Assembly (NCBI GenBank): GCA_002633005.1
Contig: NMRA01000064.1
Coordinates: 315,977 to 379,976 of the forward strand
DNA: 64,000 nt
DNA from: Phoronis australis
Lineage: Eukaryota; Phoronida; Phoronidae
Reading direction: 5' to 3'
Positions 13,901 through 25,811 of this stretch are shown here, piece by piece (within the stretch, counting starts at the first letter, position 1; each line of letters opens with the position of its first letter). The notes below the pieces were generated by a model. It had not been told where the DNA came from and made no database searches. It saw only the letters and a program-made list of their open reading frames with translations. Position numbers and translations under genes: made by a program.

Positions 13901-16900
13901 GCAGATTACTTTGCTGGAAATAAGCGACTGTTTTATGGCAACATCACAGTGCAGACCCATGTTGCCGTAACAAATAGATTATAAATTTCTAAATCCATAT
14001 TCAAGTTGATGCTTCGAGTGAAAAAAATGACTTGATCACCACACTTTGTGACAAATGGAAGAATAACCACAAGCTTCTTGCCTTTAAGTCCAAGAGTTAT
14101 AAAAACATTTCACTCACCCTCAAGGAAGTTAAGAGGAAGGCTGATGTCGAAGTCATTGCAGCTGGCCAGGATGTCTTTACCTAGCGTAACAGCCGTTAAT
14201 AACTCAAAGCCATTACATGTGCCCCACATGGGAAAATAGTCTCCCTTGTCATAAGCCTAGTGAAAACATAACATTAACATATCATTACATTGTTAAAATC
14301 ATTCATGCAAGATTTTTAAAAGGCAGTTTTAAATTTACAAAAATGTCTCTTTTGGGAGTCATATGTGCAGTTTTAAAATATACATTAGCGTTTTGTTACG
14401 AAACAAATAATGCAAGTCAATGGTGCCTGAAAGTGGTTAAGGAAAATGACTTATAACATCAAAAATTCTGAAATGTTCAAACTTTCTCACAAGTTTTAAT
14501 TTCCAATGCTTAAAGTCTGTCCGAAATTAAAGAAGGCTTATCGTAGTAATACACAAAGCGAACCACTAACAAGAAGTATGAACAGACTTCACAGCCAACC
14601 TCATATGTCAACTGTTGAGTCACCGTGGTAACTCACCTCCATTGCATATTTGTAGAACAGTTGGCCCACGCGAGCGTAACCTGACGTAGTAATGCTGACT
14701 TCACCACCCGGGTACAAAACACTAAAAGATACAAAGAAAAACCTAACACACAGTCCTAACACAATCTTGCCTTGACAGATGGCAGGTAGCCAACTAGTCG
14801 CCTGCTGGGGACAGTCAAAATTCCTGAGCAAACAGCAAGTCTTTGTTTGGTGGACAATGTGATTTCACACTCATATAAACCTTACCTTACCATACCTTAC
14901 CTGATGACATTACGGCTAATTTGATGGACTATTCTAATCAAATCGGAGATAACAGCGCCAAAGCAACCACAGATTTTGATTGATGACCGGCTAAATATCC
15001 CAAGTCACCCGTAAGTCACAACTCACACATCTGAGCAATTGCACTCAAAATACTACAGGAAGTAAACATATGGGTGTCAAAAGCGTTCAGCAAAAATCTG
15101 AAGGGTCGTATCTGAGTCACCGGCTGATATTTGCAAAACCCCACCCCCCATATGGGATTACCTTGTTTTGCCAATCTCAGTTCCCATTTGGTCATAATTG
15201 TGCTAAGTTTTGAGCCCTTATGAACCTTTTTTCAATTTTGTTTTGAAATCTTATAAATTAACCTTCCACATTTTGAAGTTGCACAATGATTATACCAACA
15301 GACATGAGATGATAATGCTGATACACAAACTTTTACTTCTTTCATTTCTTCAATTCTGCACTTACCCATTGATTTTTGAGAACATCTCTTTGTAATATGA
15401 CTCGGGCATGTCAATTCTAAAAAATAAGAATAATATCAATTTTTATCTTTCTTATATACACAAGCACATTCAGGGGAATCAATCATAAACGAATGAAAGA
15501 GAATCACAACACAAAGGAAATGAATTACAATGGAGTATAACAGCCGTACAATTTGAGAATACAATCAACAGAACCATCATTATAAGTGTGGCCCCTTAAT
15601 ATGAGGATTTGCTCAATGCATCAGTCAAATTGTTCATGTGAATCACCAATACTTACAAGTGCACTTACCAAAATCATTGATATTATAAGTGCACTCAGTA
15701 GAAAAATCCCCCATACTTACAAGACTGTTTGAAGCTAAAAAAAATGCACTCAGAGTTTACGCTGAGTGTCACTTTGGATGTAATTCTGGTAAGTTGTGAG
15801 AAATAAAAACAATAAAATTAATTTTTGTTAATCTTCCTACATTTTCTATAGATAAAGCACCACAGGCTTCGTCTCCTTTTCCAACACACATCGTGAATTG
15901 TTCTGTGCCAATGTAACAAATTTCACGACTGTTTTCAGAAACCCCCAAGAAATTGAAATCAACCCCAAAATGTTTGCATCACTGACCCCAATGTTCATAA
16001 GTGTAGGGTGCATTGAATGTTCTGATTCCATTTAGGGGAGTAGACTTAAGCCAGCATTTGAGCACCCTCTGTTGTCCAGTCCTGTCAAATATGCAAATAT
16101 GCAACATTCCCTTGTATGGAACAAAAACACTGAAAGATGCAACACTTAAGTGTAATAACCTAAATTTCGCCAAGTATGTTGCTCTGACACTAAGTTTTTT
16201 TTTTGTTTGTTTGCACGATACAGGTCGCAATTTTCATCCGATCATCACGAAATTTACACATAACACGTACTTCCGGAAGTACTGGAAGCCTATTGTTTTT
16301 CGTCAAAATCAGATCCAAGATGGCGGCTGTGGCGGACATTTTGTTTCCATTTAAAGGTTCAAATGCTTCTGGAGGCTACGTAAAAGGCTAAGAATCGGCA
16401 CAGTAAATGGACAGGAAGTTTGCTACAAGTATACAGGAAATTGTTTACTTCCGGTTAAAGATGGCGGAAATATCGGCGATCGCGCATGCGCGCCTCGATT
16501 TTGGCCTAAAAACGTTTTCTCCTCTAGAGGGCGTATTACAAGACCAATTCCTTCGAATTTTTACAGGTATTAGTTTCTTGTAACATGCTATTATACAAAG
16601 CCGAAAAACCGGAAGTTGCTTTCAAGATGGCAGATATGGCGCATGTTGACCCATTTTCAGTCATCTGGAGTGCGATTTTAAACGGGAAGAGAAAAAGACG
16701 TGATTTTTTGCATGTAGATTCTTTGAAGTATAATCTTTCAAATGGCCTGCAACAATTTTTTCTCAGACTTACCGTTTTCGAGTTATTTGACTTTGAATTT
16801 CTTNNNNNNNNNNNNNNNNNNNNNNNNNNNNNNNNNNNNNNNNNNNNNNNNNNNNNNNNNNNNNNNNNNNNNNNNNNNNNNNNNNNNNNNNNNNNNNNNN

Positions 16901-19900
16901 NNNNNNNNNNNNNNNNNNNNNNNNNNNNNNNNNNNNNNNNNNNNNNNNNNNNNNNNNNNNNNNNNNNNNNNNNNNNNNNNNNNNNNNNNNNNNNNNNNNN
17001 NNNNNNNNNNNNNNNNNNNNNNNNNNNNNNNNNNNNNNNNNNNNNNNNNNNNNNNNNNNNNNNNNNNNNNNNNNNNNNNNNNNNNNNNNNNNNNNNNNNN
17101 NNNNNNNNNNNNNNNNNNNNNNNNNNNNNNNNNNNNNNNNNNNNNNNNNNNNNNNNNNNNNNNNNNNNNNNNNNNNNNNNNNNNNNNNNNNNNNNNNNNN
17201 NNNNNNNNNNNNNNNNNNNNNNNNNNNNNNNNNNNNNNNNNNNNNNNNNNNNNNNNNNNNNNNNNNNNNNNNNNNNNNNNNNNNNNNNNNNGAGTCGCTC
17301 AAGACTGTAGCCTTTTTCTTACTGATTTCGGACTTCTACGTTCGTCATCTGTATGTTATTATTACTTCTTTTGTTCATCCTCGCCACCATCGTCGTCATA
17401 TTCGTCATATTCGTCATCATCTTTATCGTCATCTTTTTGGTTAATTTCGCCAAGTTTCGCTCCTCAGAGCGCTTTCATTTTTTACTTTACTCAGCTGCAA
17501 AATTTTGTGACATCACTGGGCATCCACACTTCCAGACAGTCCAGCCAACATAACAGTGGCCTAAAAAGGCACCAAACCAGGTTGTTGTGTAAGCTGGTTA
17601 AATAGTCCAGATAAACATGACTCACTTGATAGGCACAACCATAGCCCCAGCCTGTTGTACATATTTGATGTATGAAGATGGAATGAAAGAAGGGCCCAGT
17701 TTACTGAGGTAGGGGTCATCTCCTGTTTCTTGTGCGACAATACCTGCGATGGAAACAACAAAGGAGCATCAGTTATGCAAACAGTAAATTGTTGACTAAG
17801 AATATACAATGACAGCATCAGACATTTGTTCCCATAAGGCACCCAAAGAACTGACCCTCAAGTTAGGTGTTGAGACAAATAAGTAGCAAAAAATAACCAT
17901 AAGATGCAAATGGGATGTAAAATGTTTTGGAATTACAACAATGGGAAAACCCAGCGTGTTTCATCAAGCCCAATTAAGTATGTGTATGCCATGAAGATGG
18001 TGATTATCACTATTAAACTGTACCTTTGTCATAAAGGCACAGTTCAAAAATCTGCACTCTGGATTTGACAATTTTTTACACCCTTATAAAAAAGCTTTTT
18101 ACTTTTTTGATAACTTAAAACTCGGAAATTTATTATCAAAACCCTGAAGGTAAAATGTTGCTACGTGATGTGCTTAGCATATGAATACAATAAGTCAGCG
18201 ATGAAATAAATTTAATGGCTACTATAAAACAAAAAGAATCAAGTTGACATGGAACTGGTCTGCAAACAACTCTGGCTTCAGTTACATGAATGGAGCTCAG
18301 TTACCGTCAACTTGACAAAGAATGACATCACTTCTAAAAATTGAAACTAAACATATCATGAAATGGTATCAGATTAGAGAATTAAACATAAAGTTATCAG
18401 TGTTGGCCAGATACTTGAGAAATTGAACTGTTACAAGGAAATGACCAAAATAGGATGGAAAAACAGATAAGGGGAATGAAACAATGCTCTCCGTTGTCAT
18501 CTCTACAGTATCACAGCTCAGTAGATCGTTGCATGGATGGTGTATATGGCAAATTTGCATCAATTTCAGACAGCGTCGTTGCCAAACTACAATTCTTTTT
18601 TTAATTTTACAAAGGTCAATAAAGCAGTTTCATCAATTTAGAAAACATAAATTGTGGATTAGTGACATTGTGTTAAATCAAAATTTCCCAAAAAGTGAAC
18701 GTGAGACAAGTAAAAAAACTCTAAATCATTACTTGGAGTCTATAATTGTACAGGTGTCCTCAACAGCCAAACATTGACATTTAGACCATTTTCATAATTA
18801 ATGCAATGAGTTTTTGAAATACGGAAAGCCAAGAAGATGGTAAATCTTAAGCAAATCCCCCCTCTTATCTATCAAAGCCCCTTCCCAAGGTCTTGAATGT
18901 CAAAAGGACACAACCAGGTTTTCAGTCCTCACATGACGGATGATTAACGTGTAACTCTAACAAAAGGTCAGTTCTTGTAACTGCCCAGTTGACAGATCAC
19001 ATTTCATGGTCACATGCTTAGCCAGTACATCTGGTGGTCAGCCCCTTGGCTGGTCATCAGAGTCACATGCTTAGCCAGTACACCTGGTGGTCAGCCCCTT
19101 GGATGGTCATCAGAGTCACATGCTAGATCTGCTGTACGTGATTAAGCCGAAGTGAGTTTTGCGTGAACTTGGAATGCATGAGGCAACTTGACAAGTTCAC
19201 TCAAATAATCACGTTCACGTTCATAAAAATTTGCACTGCACTAAATCAAGTTACATTAGAAAAAAATAATGTCAATTTTAACCAACCTTTTCAACTAAAC
19301 AAAAACCGATTTAGCCATTCACATATTCCTCCGGTTCAGAGACACAAGTTACGGTAAAGGAGAAAATGGTTGATCGCGAGGCCAATAATTACAAAAATTC
19401 TTTTCACCGAACAACAATTTCACCTTTTTGTCTTAAAGAATATTCAATTCCAAGTTCACGAATGCGCGATCTTGAGATTAAGCAGGATTCCAAGTTCATG
19501 CACAGCAGACCAACACTAACACAAGGTCAGTTCCTCTGGCAGTTGTTATGGTATAAAAGTATTGGGCTAACAATGGCATATATCATGTGCATGGTCAATT
19601 GTGTCATCTAGGGTATTAGGATAGTGGCAGGCCTTTATGCAGCCCACTGTCATCCCAACCTTTCAAATTTCAACACACACATTGTAATGATTACTCTAGG
19701 AACTCCTGGTGACTCATTTTTCAAAGCAGAGAGAAATATACACTGTATGTACAAAGTATATACAATGTTGCTATGTTCACATCTGATTGACAGCATTAAG
19801 TATGAATGCCACCTTTCAAGGATTAACAGTTTTGTTGTCAAAGTTTCTTCCACTGCTGGCTGTGCTCCCCCTGGTCTTTGCTCCATAGCTCATTACTTTG

Positions 19901-22741
19901 TGTATATCTAGGGTTCATACCTTAGTCCAACTCCAAACTGGTGTTTCTGAGCTATAACTTCATGGTTTTCATTTTTTATTAAAACATCAAAAGCGAAATA
20001 AATGTCATAATTTTAATGCAATACTGTGTCACAATTATATGCCCATTTAAATTGTTTGAGTTTTAATATGGAACAGCAGTGACACCTGTTGCCAAACTAT
20101 GAATCACACATAATATGTGCCTTTTTCTTCCTTTGTAACTGCAGCTCTGATGACTCATTTTACAGAATATTACAGATAATTAAAATGATATGACAAACTT
20201 CATAACATCAATTTGACTCGAATTCACCAAAAACATAGTGCACTCATAGTTTAACCAATACCTCTAATATTTGTTTGGTAACCTACTTGGCTGTTTTTGT
20301 AAATTAAGATGTAAAAGTCTTGGTCTACAGTTTTCTTAGTAAAAAAAACTCACTTCAGAAGGATGTTTTGTAAACTTAGATGTAAAAACCTTGGTCTACG
20401 CATTTTTTTTGTAAAAAAATCTGTGTGTGGGTGGAGTATTGCTGGTGAACAGTTCTGGGGGTGGGGGGTTACCCGTCCGAATCATGGACGCCCTGGAATA
20501 TTGGGAACCCCATTTTGAACACCCTATTTTCGAAATTCTGGATAAAGGCCTGGTCTTGGCCAGGTCTCATGGTCAGTTGCTCAGTGAGTCACCAAGATTA
20601 AGTACATAGAAGCTCATTGATTACATCAGACCACAAACAGGTTGAGACCTAGAGCAGATATTTATGTACAGCACTGGTAGTATTCTGGTCACATGCTAGA
20701 AAGGATCAGGTGACTAACATGTGACCTACACAAAGGTAACTCATCACAATTCAGTTCTATTTATGGCAATCGCATGCTTTTAACACACGTAATAGCCACA
20801 TGAAAACAGGCACTGTGCAAAAGAATTTTGCAAAAGAAATTAAATCGGGAAAGAAACTGTTCCATGGGTAATTTTGTTAGAAGGGCAACATTTCCACATG
20901 GAAAGTCAAACTGGTTGGGAAGAAGTCACCCCTTCTGTAGGACTACACTGGATATATGCCATATGATGAAAACATCAAAGGGAGACAACAGCTATCCAAA
21001 ACCTTGATACAAAGCTGTATTTTGTCATTCAGTCAACTTTGGTCGGGGAACGAAGTTAACAGCGCCAGTTAACTTCGCAGTAAATAAGTGGATTTAACAG
21101 TGGAGCATCGATGCTGCGGTGCAGTATGAATGGTCAACTTTGGTCCCATCGAAGTTTATTGGCCAGGGGACACTGTCATAGTCAACAATTAAAGGCCATA
21201 AACAGTCTCATCATTAACAGTTGCTTGTATTTTGCTGAAGTAATCACCAATCAAAATCAAAGTAAATTTTATGGCAAATATCATGTGTAAATGTTAAAAA
21301 AAATCTTAGAGTGCATGCGATGCATCAGCGTTACCTTGTGATTACTTCAGTGACAACAGCGAGACCTACTGTTTACTGCAATTAACTACCGAAGCCGGTA
21401 TGAATTGTTCAGTAAACTTCGCCGTTTGCGTCAACGCCCCAGTCAGACAGGAGTTAAGTCAGTGTGAAAGGGCCTTTAGTCATACAACTGTCCCAGTTCG
21501 ACTGTGTAACTAGACATAATTTAACAAAGGGTTTATGGTCTTGGATGAGAAGATAATTGTTTTATTACCCCCTAGGGATTCTGAATAGCATATAGTATTA
21601 TAAACAATTGTCTCACTGTGTAATGAAAATTAACAGTTGAATGAAAAATTTCAATTGTACTAAGTACGCTCTCAGATTTAAGATAGCTGTAGGTGAAAAT
21701 CTCGGAAACATTGACAGCATGTCAGATCACCCTGAGAATGATTGAAAGCCGCATGTTCCAACAATAGATTTGAAGCACATTGTTACTCACAAGTAGTAGC
21801 CTCATAACAGTCTAAAATACATGATGCCATGATGGTATCTCAAGTGTGACAATTTTTTAATTCAAACTGCCCATATTGTCATGTCAGATTACACCATGTG
21901 CTTTCCTGTTTGTTTATCACAAGACAGCCATGTGGCATATGAGCCCATGACCTTAGATTGTCCATATAATGACACTCACTGATAGATGCTAATTAGTTAA
22001 CCATTGGACTTGAATGTCGTTGTATGTGCTTTGACGGAGTTCTTATATCTAATACATTATATAATGATTGAATTCGTCTGATTACTCACAATATTACACG
22101 TGTCAACAAACAACTGTAATGAGCTACAACAGAGATGGTGGTTTCTGTCTATAGAAGGAGGAGGGCCTATGGGACCTGTTGAGGGTGTAGTTGCCGAGAT
22201 TACCCGACCCGGGGATCGAACCAGCGACCCCCATAAAACCAGCAACCGTGCTAACCATTCAGCTAATAGGCAATTGCCCGTTAGCGAGTAGCTAACTGAG
22301 GCTCATATGATTCACCGGAAGCACATCTACAACAGAGGCGATGGTCATTGCCTATGGGACCTATGTTGAGACGGTGGTACTGTCTAGGTTTACTTGGTGA
22401 ACCAACTAACCATGTCCATGGTCATGTCATGCAGACATGATAGATAAATAGGTGGCACATACTCCACCAGCTCAACCACACTGCACCACACTAGCACAAC
22501 AGCCACTAGACAGTGAACACCGTCTCTAGCCGACTAGTCAGCTAGAGTAGGTGGTCACTGTCTCAACAGCCACACATGAGCCACAGGCACTTGTTCTACA
22601 ACGACAAATGAAAATCTCACCAATTACAGGTCGGTCATTTGTTGGCTTGAAAGTTTCAGAAACATAGTAGGGGGCTCTCGAGCACCGTCCTTGCTCAACC
22701 ACCAACACAAAGCACATGAATACAAAGACGGAGCGCCACAT
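10964..22741 (-). CDS. GGH: Gamma-glutamyl hydrolase, copy A (9 exons, 338 aa)
   Basis: Class I glutamine-amidotransferase-fold peptidase that trims gamma-linked polyglutamate from folates in the lysosome or secretory route. Exons in coding order: 22741-22621, 17743-17626, 15416-15366, 14721-14637, 14256-14118, 12799-12693, 12445-12355, 11870-11733 and 11130-10964. All phases join, giving 338 residues. Residues 1-20 form a signal peptide (MWRSVFVFMCFVLVVEQG). RPVIGIVAQETG opens the fold and VLYPGGEV matches the family LFPGG segment. MWGTCNGFE carries the nucleophile (Cys139), and YPFYGTQFHPEKN carries His249 and Glu251. The length is close to the human enzyme (about 318) and no lesion is seen. 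Intron 1 is about 4.9 kb and holds several insertions; intron 2 contains a 488-base gap. It is divergent from the plus-strand gene starting at 23598. Family identity is secure from motifs and exon order. Confidence 0.95.
12076..12225. repeat. 30-bp minisatellite in GGH copy A intron 7, 5 units
   Basis: About five 30-bp units containing CAGTGGCTGACCACATATAG. The matching place in copy B (about 32481-32510) has one unit, so the array expanded or contracted after the copies separated. It lies in the intron between exons 8 and 7. Confidence 0.9.
12258..12353. repeat. 15-bp CAACAATAACAGA-type repeat next to a splice donor
   Basis: Imperfect 15-bp repeats (CAACAATAACAGATG and variants) run up to the donor of GGH exon 7. 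Copy B has a related array at about 32555-32640 of different length. Confidence 0.8.
16165..17455. mobile_element. Copy-A-specific insertion with an internal assembly gap
   Basis: Copy B at about 36.58-36.64 kb passes this point with only a short unrelated sequence, whereas copy A holds about 1.29 kb. Both ends carry the direct repeat AATTTCGCCAAGT (16163-16175 and 17443-17455). The left part has a run of T and three ETS/YY1-like motif pairs; the right part is rich in CGTCAT repeats. Positions 16804-17291 are N. No transposase frame can be seen because the middle is missing. It lies in GGH copy A intron 2. Confidence 0.65.
16804..17291. other. Assembly gap (488 N)
   Basis: Run of N. Any open frame crossing it is artificial. 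Confidence 1.
19010..19120. repeat. 53-bp direct repeat, 2 units in copy A, 1 in copy B
   Basis: A unit containing CTGGTGGTCAGCCCCTTGG is repeated twice here, while copy B (about 42880-42940) has a single unit. It lies in GGH intron 1. Confidence 0.8.
19129..19509. mobile_element. MITE-like insertion with TIRs, copy A only
   Basis: Absent from copy B, where the flanks join directly (near 42944). The ends are inverted: TCTGCTGTACGTGA on the left, and TCTGCTGTGCATGAACTTG as the reverse complement of the right end. A second inverted pair, TGAACTTGGAAT / ATTCCAAGTTCA, lies just inside. It is about 380 bp with no coding capacity, so it would be a non-autonomous DNA transposon of unknown superfamily. 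Confidence 0.7.
19628..20552. mobile_element. Insertion with 15-bp TIRs, copy A only (925 bp)
   Basis: The left end CAGGCCTTTATGCAG is inverted as CTGGATAAAGGCCTG at the right end (14 of 15 positions pair). Copy B is continuous across the site at about 43021. CAG...CTG termini suggest a hAT-like non-autonomous element, but I could not define a target duplication, so superfamily is open. Confidence 0.7.
22170..22290 (-). mobile_element. tRNA-derived SINE head (minus strand)
   Basis: On the minus strand an A-box-like TAGCTGAATGG is followed by a B-box GGTTCGATCCC, about 35 nt apart, as in Pol III tRNA promoters. Flanking nucleotides do not fold into a convincing cloverleaf acceptor stem, so this is better read as a tRNA-related SINE fragment than as a tRNA gene. 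Confidence 0.55.
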
Positions 22742-22908
22742 CTTCCTCTGAAGAGTTGGTTTCTTGTTTACGAAATAGGCTGCATCACGCGCCGTGTTTA
22801 TAGATTTCAGATAACAAACACTAGTGCCATCTACCAGGTTAAATAAACTAGTTTGCGATGACGTCAGTTTCGCAAGTGAGTCAAGTGGTAACCGTCGTGG
22901 CGTTTCGN

Positions 22909-23035
22909 CAAGTCTCTAGCTCCTCAGCTCGTGTTTAACTATATATTAATAGAACATAAAGATGGTTCCAAGTGATCAGTGCAACTGAGCTCACCTCAGT
23001 GACCTGTGCGCACTACTGCATGGTACAGACAGAGA
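22909..23035 (+). mobile_element. SINE body fragment, copy A
   Basis: The block starting AGTCTCTAGCTCCTCAGCTC and containing CATAAAGATGGTTCC and GGTGATCAGTGCA-like sequence recurs at 46779 and 63270. Here the tRNA-like head is missing and a single N lies at 22908 at the junction, so the truncation may be an assembly effect. Confidence 0.7.
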
Positions 23036-23040
23036 GCCTG

Positions 23041-23597
23041 GCTGTATTCAATAGTTAAGGAGTATGAGTACTAATCAAAAGAATGTTGATACCAAGGCCA
23101 GTGAACACGTTTTTCATTAAGTAGTCAATAACTCATATTTTTTCAGTGGATATGGGACAATAGATCGGGATTTTCTCATTTAGTCACTCCGGTATGTCGG
23201 ATATCTTGGAGACGAAATAATACAACTATTGGAGTGAGTCTTGAATCGTTCCGCAAACTCTTTTCTTAATCGCATAAAAGATATTTAAAAAAATGTTTTC
23301 CAGTAAACTTCAACATCCCGTTGAACTGGGAACAAATCGTGTTCGGCGCCGGCAAGCCTTTAGCCGAGTGTTCAGGGTGCAAGTAGACCTTCATGCCACT
23401 CGCTGTGAGCGCGATAGAGGAGCTGCGCGATGGAGGAACTGCGCGTGTTCCGTATTTCAAGCAAATGGTTCTAGATTAACGAGAACGGAAATCACTGAAA
23501 TGGTGATGTCGGACATAACTCACATACTTATTGTATTGTAAAAGGAATTATACTTTTAAATGGATTTTAATTACATTGAAGGTGTTCTGTACAAAAG
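23041..23597. promoter_or_regulatory. Divergent promoter region between GGH A and the orphan gene A
   Basis: The two genes point away from each other with ATG codons at 22741 (minus) and 23598 (plus). The last part of this interval is closely matched in copy B (about 46.92-47.48 kb). No TATA element is clear. Promoter status is inferred from the head-to-head geometry only. Confidence 0.4.
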
Positions 23598-25811
23598 ATG
23601 GTCACCCGTGAAGACAACGGGTCCACGAAACCTTCAAGACCAAAGACGGTGTCTCTGACATCCTCCCTCTGTATAAGGTAATGAGAACATAATAGTACTT
23701 TCCAAGGAAATAAACTATGAGAAAATTATTTTATGCCGTGGATAAACATGCGCTTGATTGAACCGCCGACTCACTACCACAGCGTGCAAGCTAGATTCAA
23801 TAAGTCGCGTCGGTGGTGAGGTGTTTTTAGTTAACTTTTTCATAAAATAAAATCAGTGGTAGACGAGCAAAACTGATGCAGATTCGTTTTTTCTGTTTTT
23901 CATGGCTCAGCAAATCATAGCGTTCTAAGCGTTGTTATCCTGGTTTGTGAAACTTTGGCTGAAATTGGTACGTGTTTTAGATGGTGAGCGCACGCCGACA
24001 GTGGCAGATTTACGTTTTCAGTAGGATTCGCGCGAATCTGAGACGCGTAGCGCCGAGCGGAGGGAAGGTCGGGGAAAAACCCCTCCCATGTAATATTTTT
24101 TTTGTTTTTGTAGTAGCTGATTTCGTTTTCCTGGCGACTGTTTCTTAATTTTTATTTTTGATCCTGTCCCGAGGTGAGTTTGACCTCCCTGAACCCGCCC
24201 TCGTACACCTGCTTATAAGACCAACGGCGAGACTATCTCATGCACTTGCGCTAGTGTTGGCTTACGAAGTAAATGGGTACCAAGGAGTTTAGATCTAAAC
24301 TTTTTGAAGGATACCTGAACCATTGGCTATTATTGTGGGACAGGAGCTTTTCGCGCCGAACATCGTCAATTTTTTGTCTTAAGATTATTTATCGTTGAAT
24401 CGTTGATATTTTGTATTTTGGTCCTTACCTGCTGCTAATCTGTAAAACAAAGTTGGCTCACAGCGTTAGATTTTTCTGTTGTCGCCGCCTTTTAACACTG
24501 GCACCTATGGCAAAGATGTTGAATTTACATGACTTACTGAAAAGACACTTCTAAATCAATGATTAAAAATACTTTTGAAAACCGATTAATTTCGTCGCAC
24601 GATGTCACCTTTTTATTTTACAGGCTCTGATTATTTTTCTAGTTCACTTATTCTCTTACGTCGTCTGAATTTCAGTAGTTCGCTGCAGCGCTTTGACTAT
24701 TACAGAATGCTTCATTTTGTTGTCCCTCGTGTTTGTTATGCAGTAATAAAAAAGGTTCACCTACTTAGTTTCTTTATTTTTAGCTTCTACAACGTCACAT
24801 ACATGTATAAATGTGCCACTTGACCTACTCAAAAGGTCGCCAAGTTCACTTTGACGATTGCATCGCAGCATTTCACTATATTAGGAATGTGTATTATGTT
24901 GTTAGCTTTGTGTTAAGGCGAGAATTTTCTTCCTTAATAAATTCAATATATCTAAAAACTGATCCCATATTTCAGAGTGAAAATAAATAAGGAGTATTAA
25001 AAGAATTTGTCTTACTTTAGTGTTGTTGGCTAGATTATTGAATAAACTAAACAAATCTGGACTTTTTGGTGCCTAGACAGTAACATTTAGGAAATTATAA
25101 AGAATATCTGCGACCGATTGTCCAATCAAGTTAAAATTTTGTGTTGCTGGAGGTGATAAAAAATAGGGTAATTTTCTGGCCTGGGGAGCGAATTTCACAT
25201 GATGGCTTTTCATTAAAATCAAGAAGACTTATTGATTTTTTTATTTTTCTGCCAATAGAAATCAGAAAGAGAACCCCAACGAAGAGACGCGAGAATCTGT
25301 CACAAAAGAAGAAGCAAATGCACAAGACGTTGCCAGTGCTGACAAAGATGGCGAACCTAACGACAGTTCCCGTAGTTCAGCGCGCGCCACCTTAAAGGAC
25401 GCATCACAAGATGAAAGAATGTTTGACCAACACGTATCTGGTGTTCACTCATACGACTGTGATGACGAGTACCTAGAAGAATTGCTTTCGTCAAATCATG
25501 GACATGGCTCGAGAGATGGAGCTGATAACGCCGGTTCCATGGCACAGTCCTCTGCCAAGGAATTTATCGAAGCGAAAAGAGTAACAGGGACTCCTAAGAA
25601 TGAATTCACTGAACACAAAAACACGCCAACAGAATTACTGTCTGTTGAAAACCTGTCATCAACTGGTAATGGTCCGGTAAAATATGATGAAGGGCGAACA
25701 GAAAGTATAAACGAGAAAATGGGTGGTTGGGAAAAAATTCGCAGAGCACTTTTCATCCGCAGTACGGTGATGCGACATTTGATTTTAAAAGAATGGCAGA
25801 AACAGCACTGA
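23598..25811 (+). CDS. Unrecognised two-exon protein, copy A (210 aa)
   Basis: Exon 1 is 23598-23677 (ATG to ...CTGTATAAG, then gtaatg donor) and exon 2 is 25259-25811 after ttctgccaatag. Phase 2 joins to give an Arg codon across the intron. An in-frame TGA lies upstream of the ATG, supporting this start. The 210-residue product is hydrophilic and rich in Ser, Glu, Asp, Asn and Lys. It has a central acidic patch (HSYDCDDEYLEELLSS) and a basic, amphipathic C-terminal helix (GGWEKIRRALFIRSTVMR). There is no signal peptide, membrane segment or known catalytic motif. The same two exons, phase and length are kept in copy B (47485-50167), which is the best evidence that it is a real gene. I do not recognise a family. 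The C-terminal helix could be a binding segment; that is a guess. Confidence 0.75.
23999..24214. mobile_element. Short TIR element in orphan gene intron, copy A
   Basis: The left end CAGTGGCAGATTTACG pairs imperfectly with a right end that in copy B reads CGTAGATCCGCCTCTA. The same insertion is at 47928-48156, so it predates the duplication. The ends resemble those of the element at 31438-31717, suggesting one hAT-like MITE family. Confidence 0.6.

Noticed and set aside
16585-17605. Long open frames crossing the gap
   Set aside because: Most of their length is N; no real coding evidence.
22190-22262. Possible tRNA gene on the minus strand
   Set aside because: A and B boxes are present but no acceptor stem pairing is convincing; a SINE head is the better explanation.
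22538-22620. Extension of the GGH exon 1 frame past RPVIGE
   Set aside because: The family sequence and the gtgaga donor at 22620 show the exon ends after RPVIG; the rest is intron.
24602-24823. Open frame starting MSPFYFTGSDYF, also at 48962
   Set aside because: It lies in the intron of the orphan gene; the two copies lose a common frame near the C-terminus, and no splice or domain support was found.
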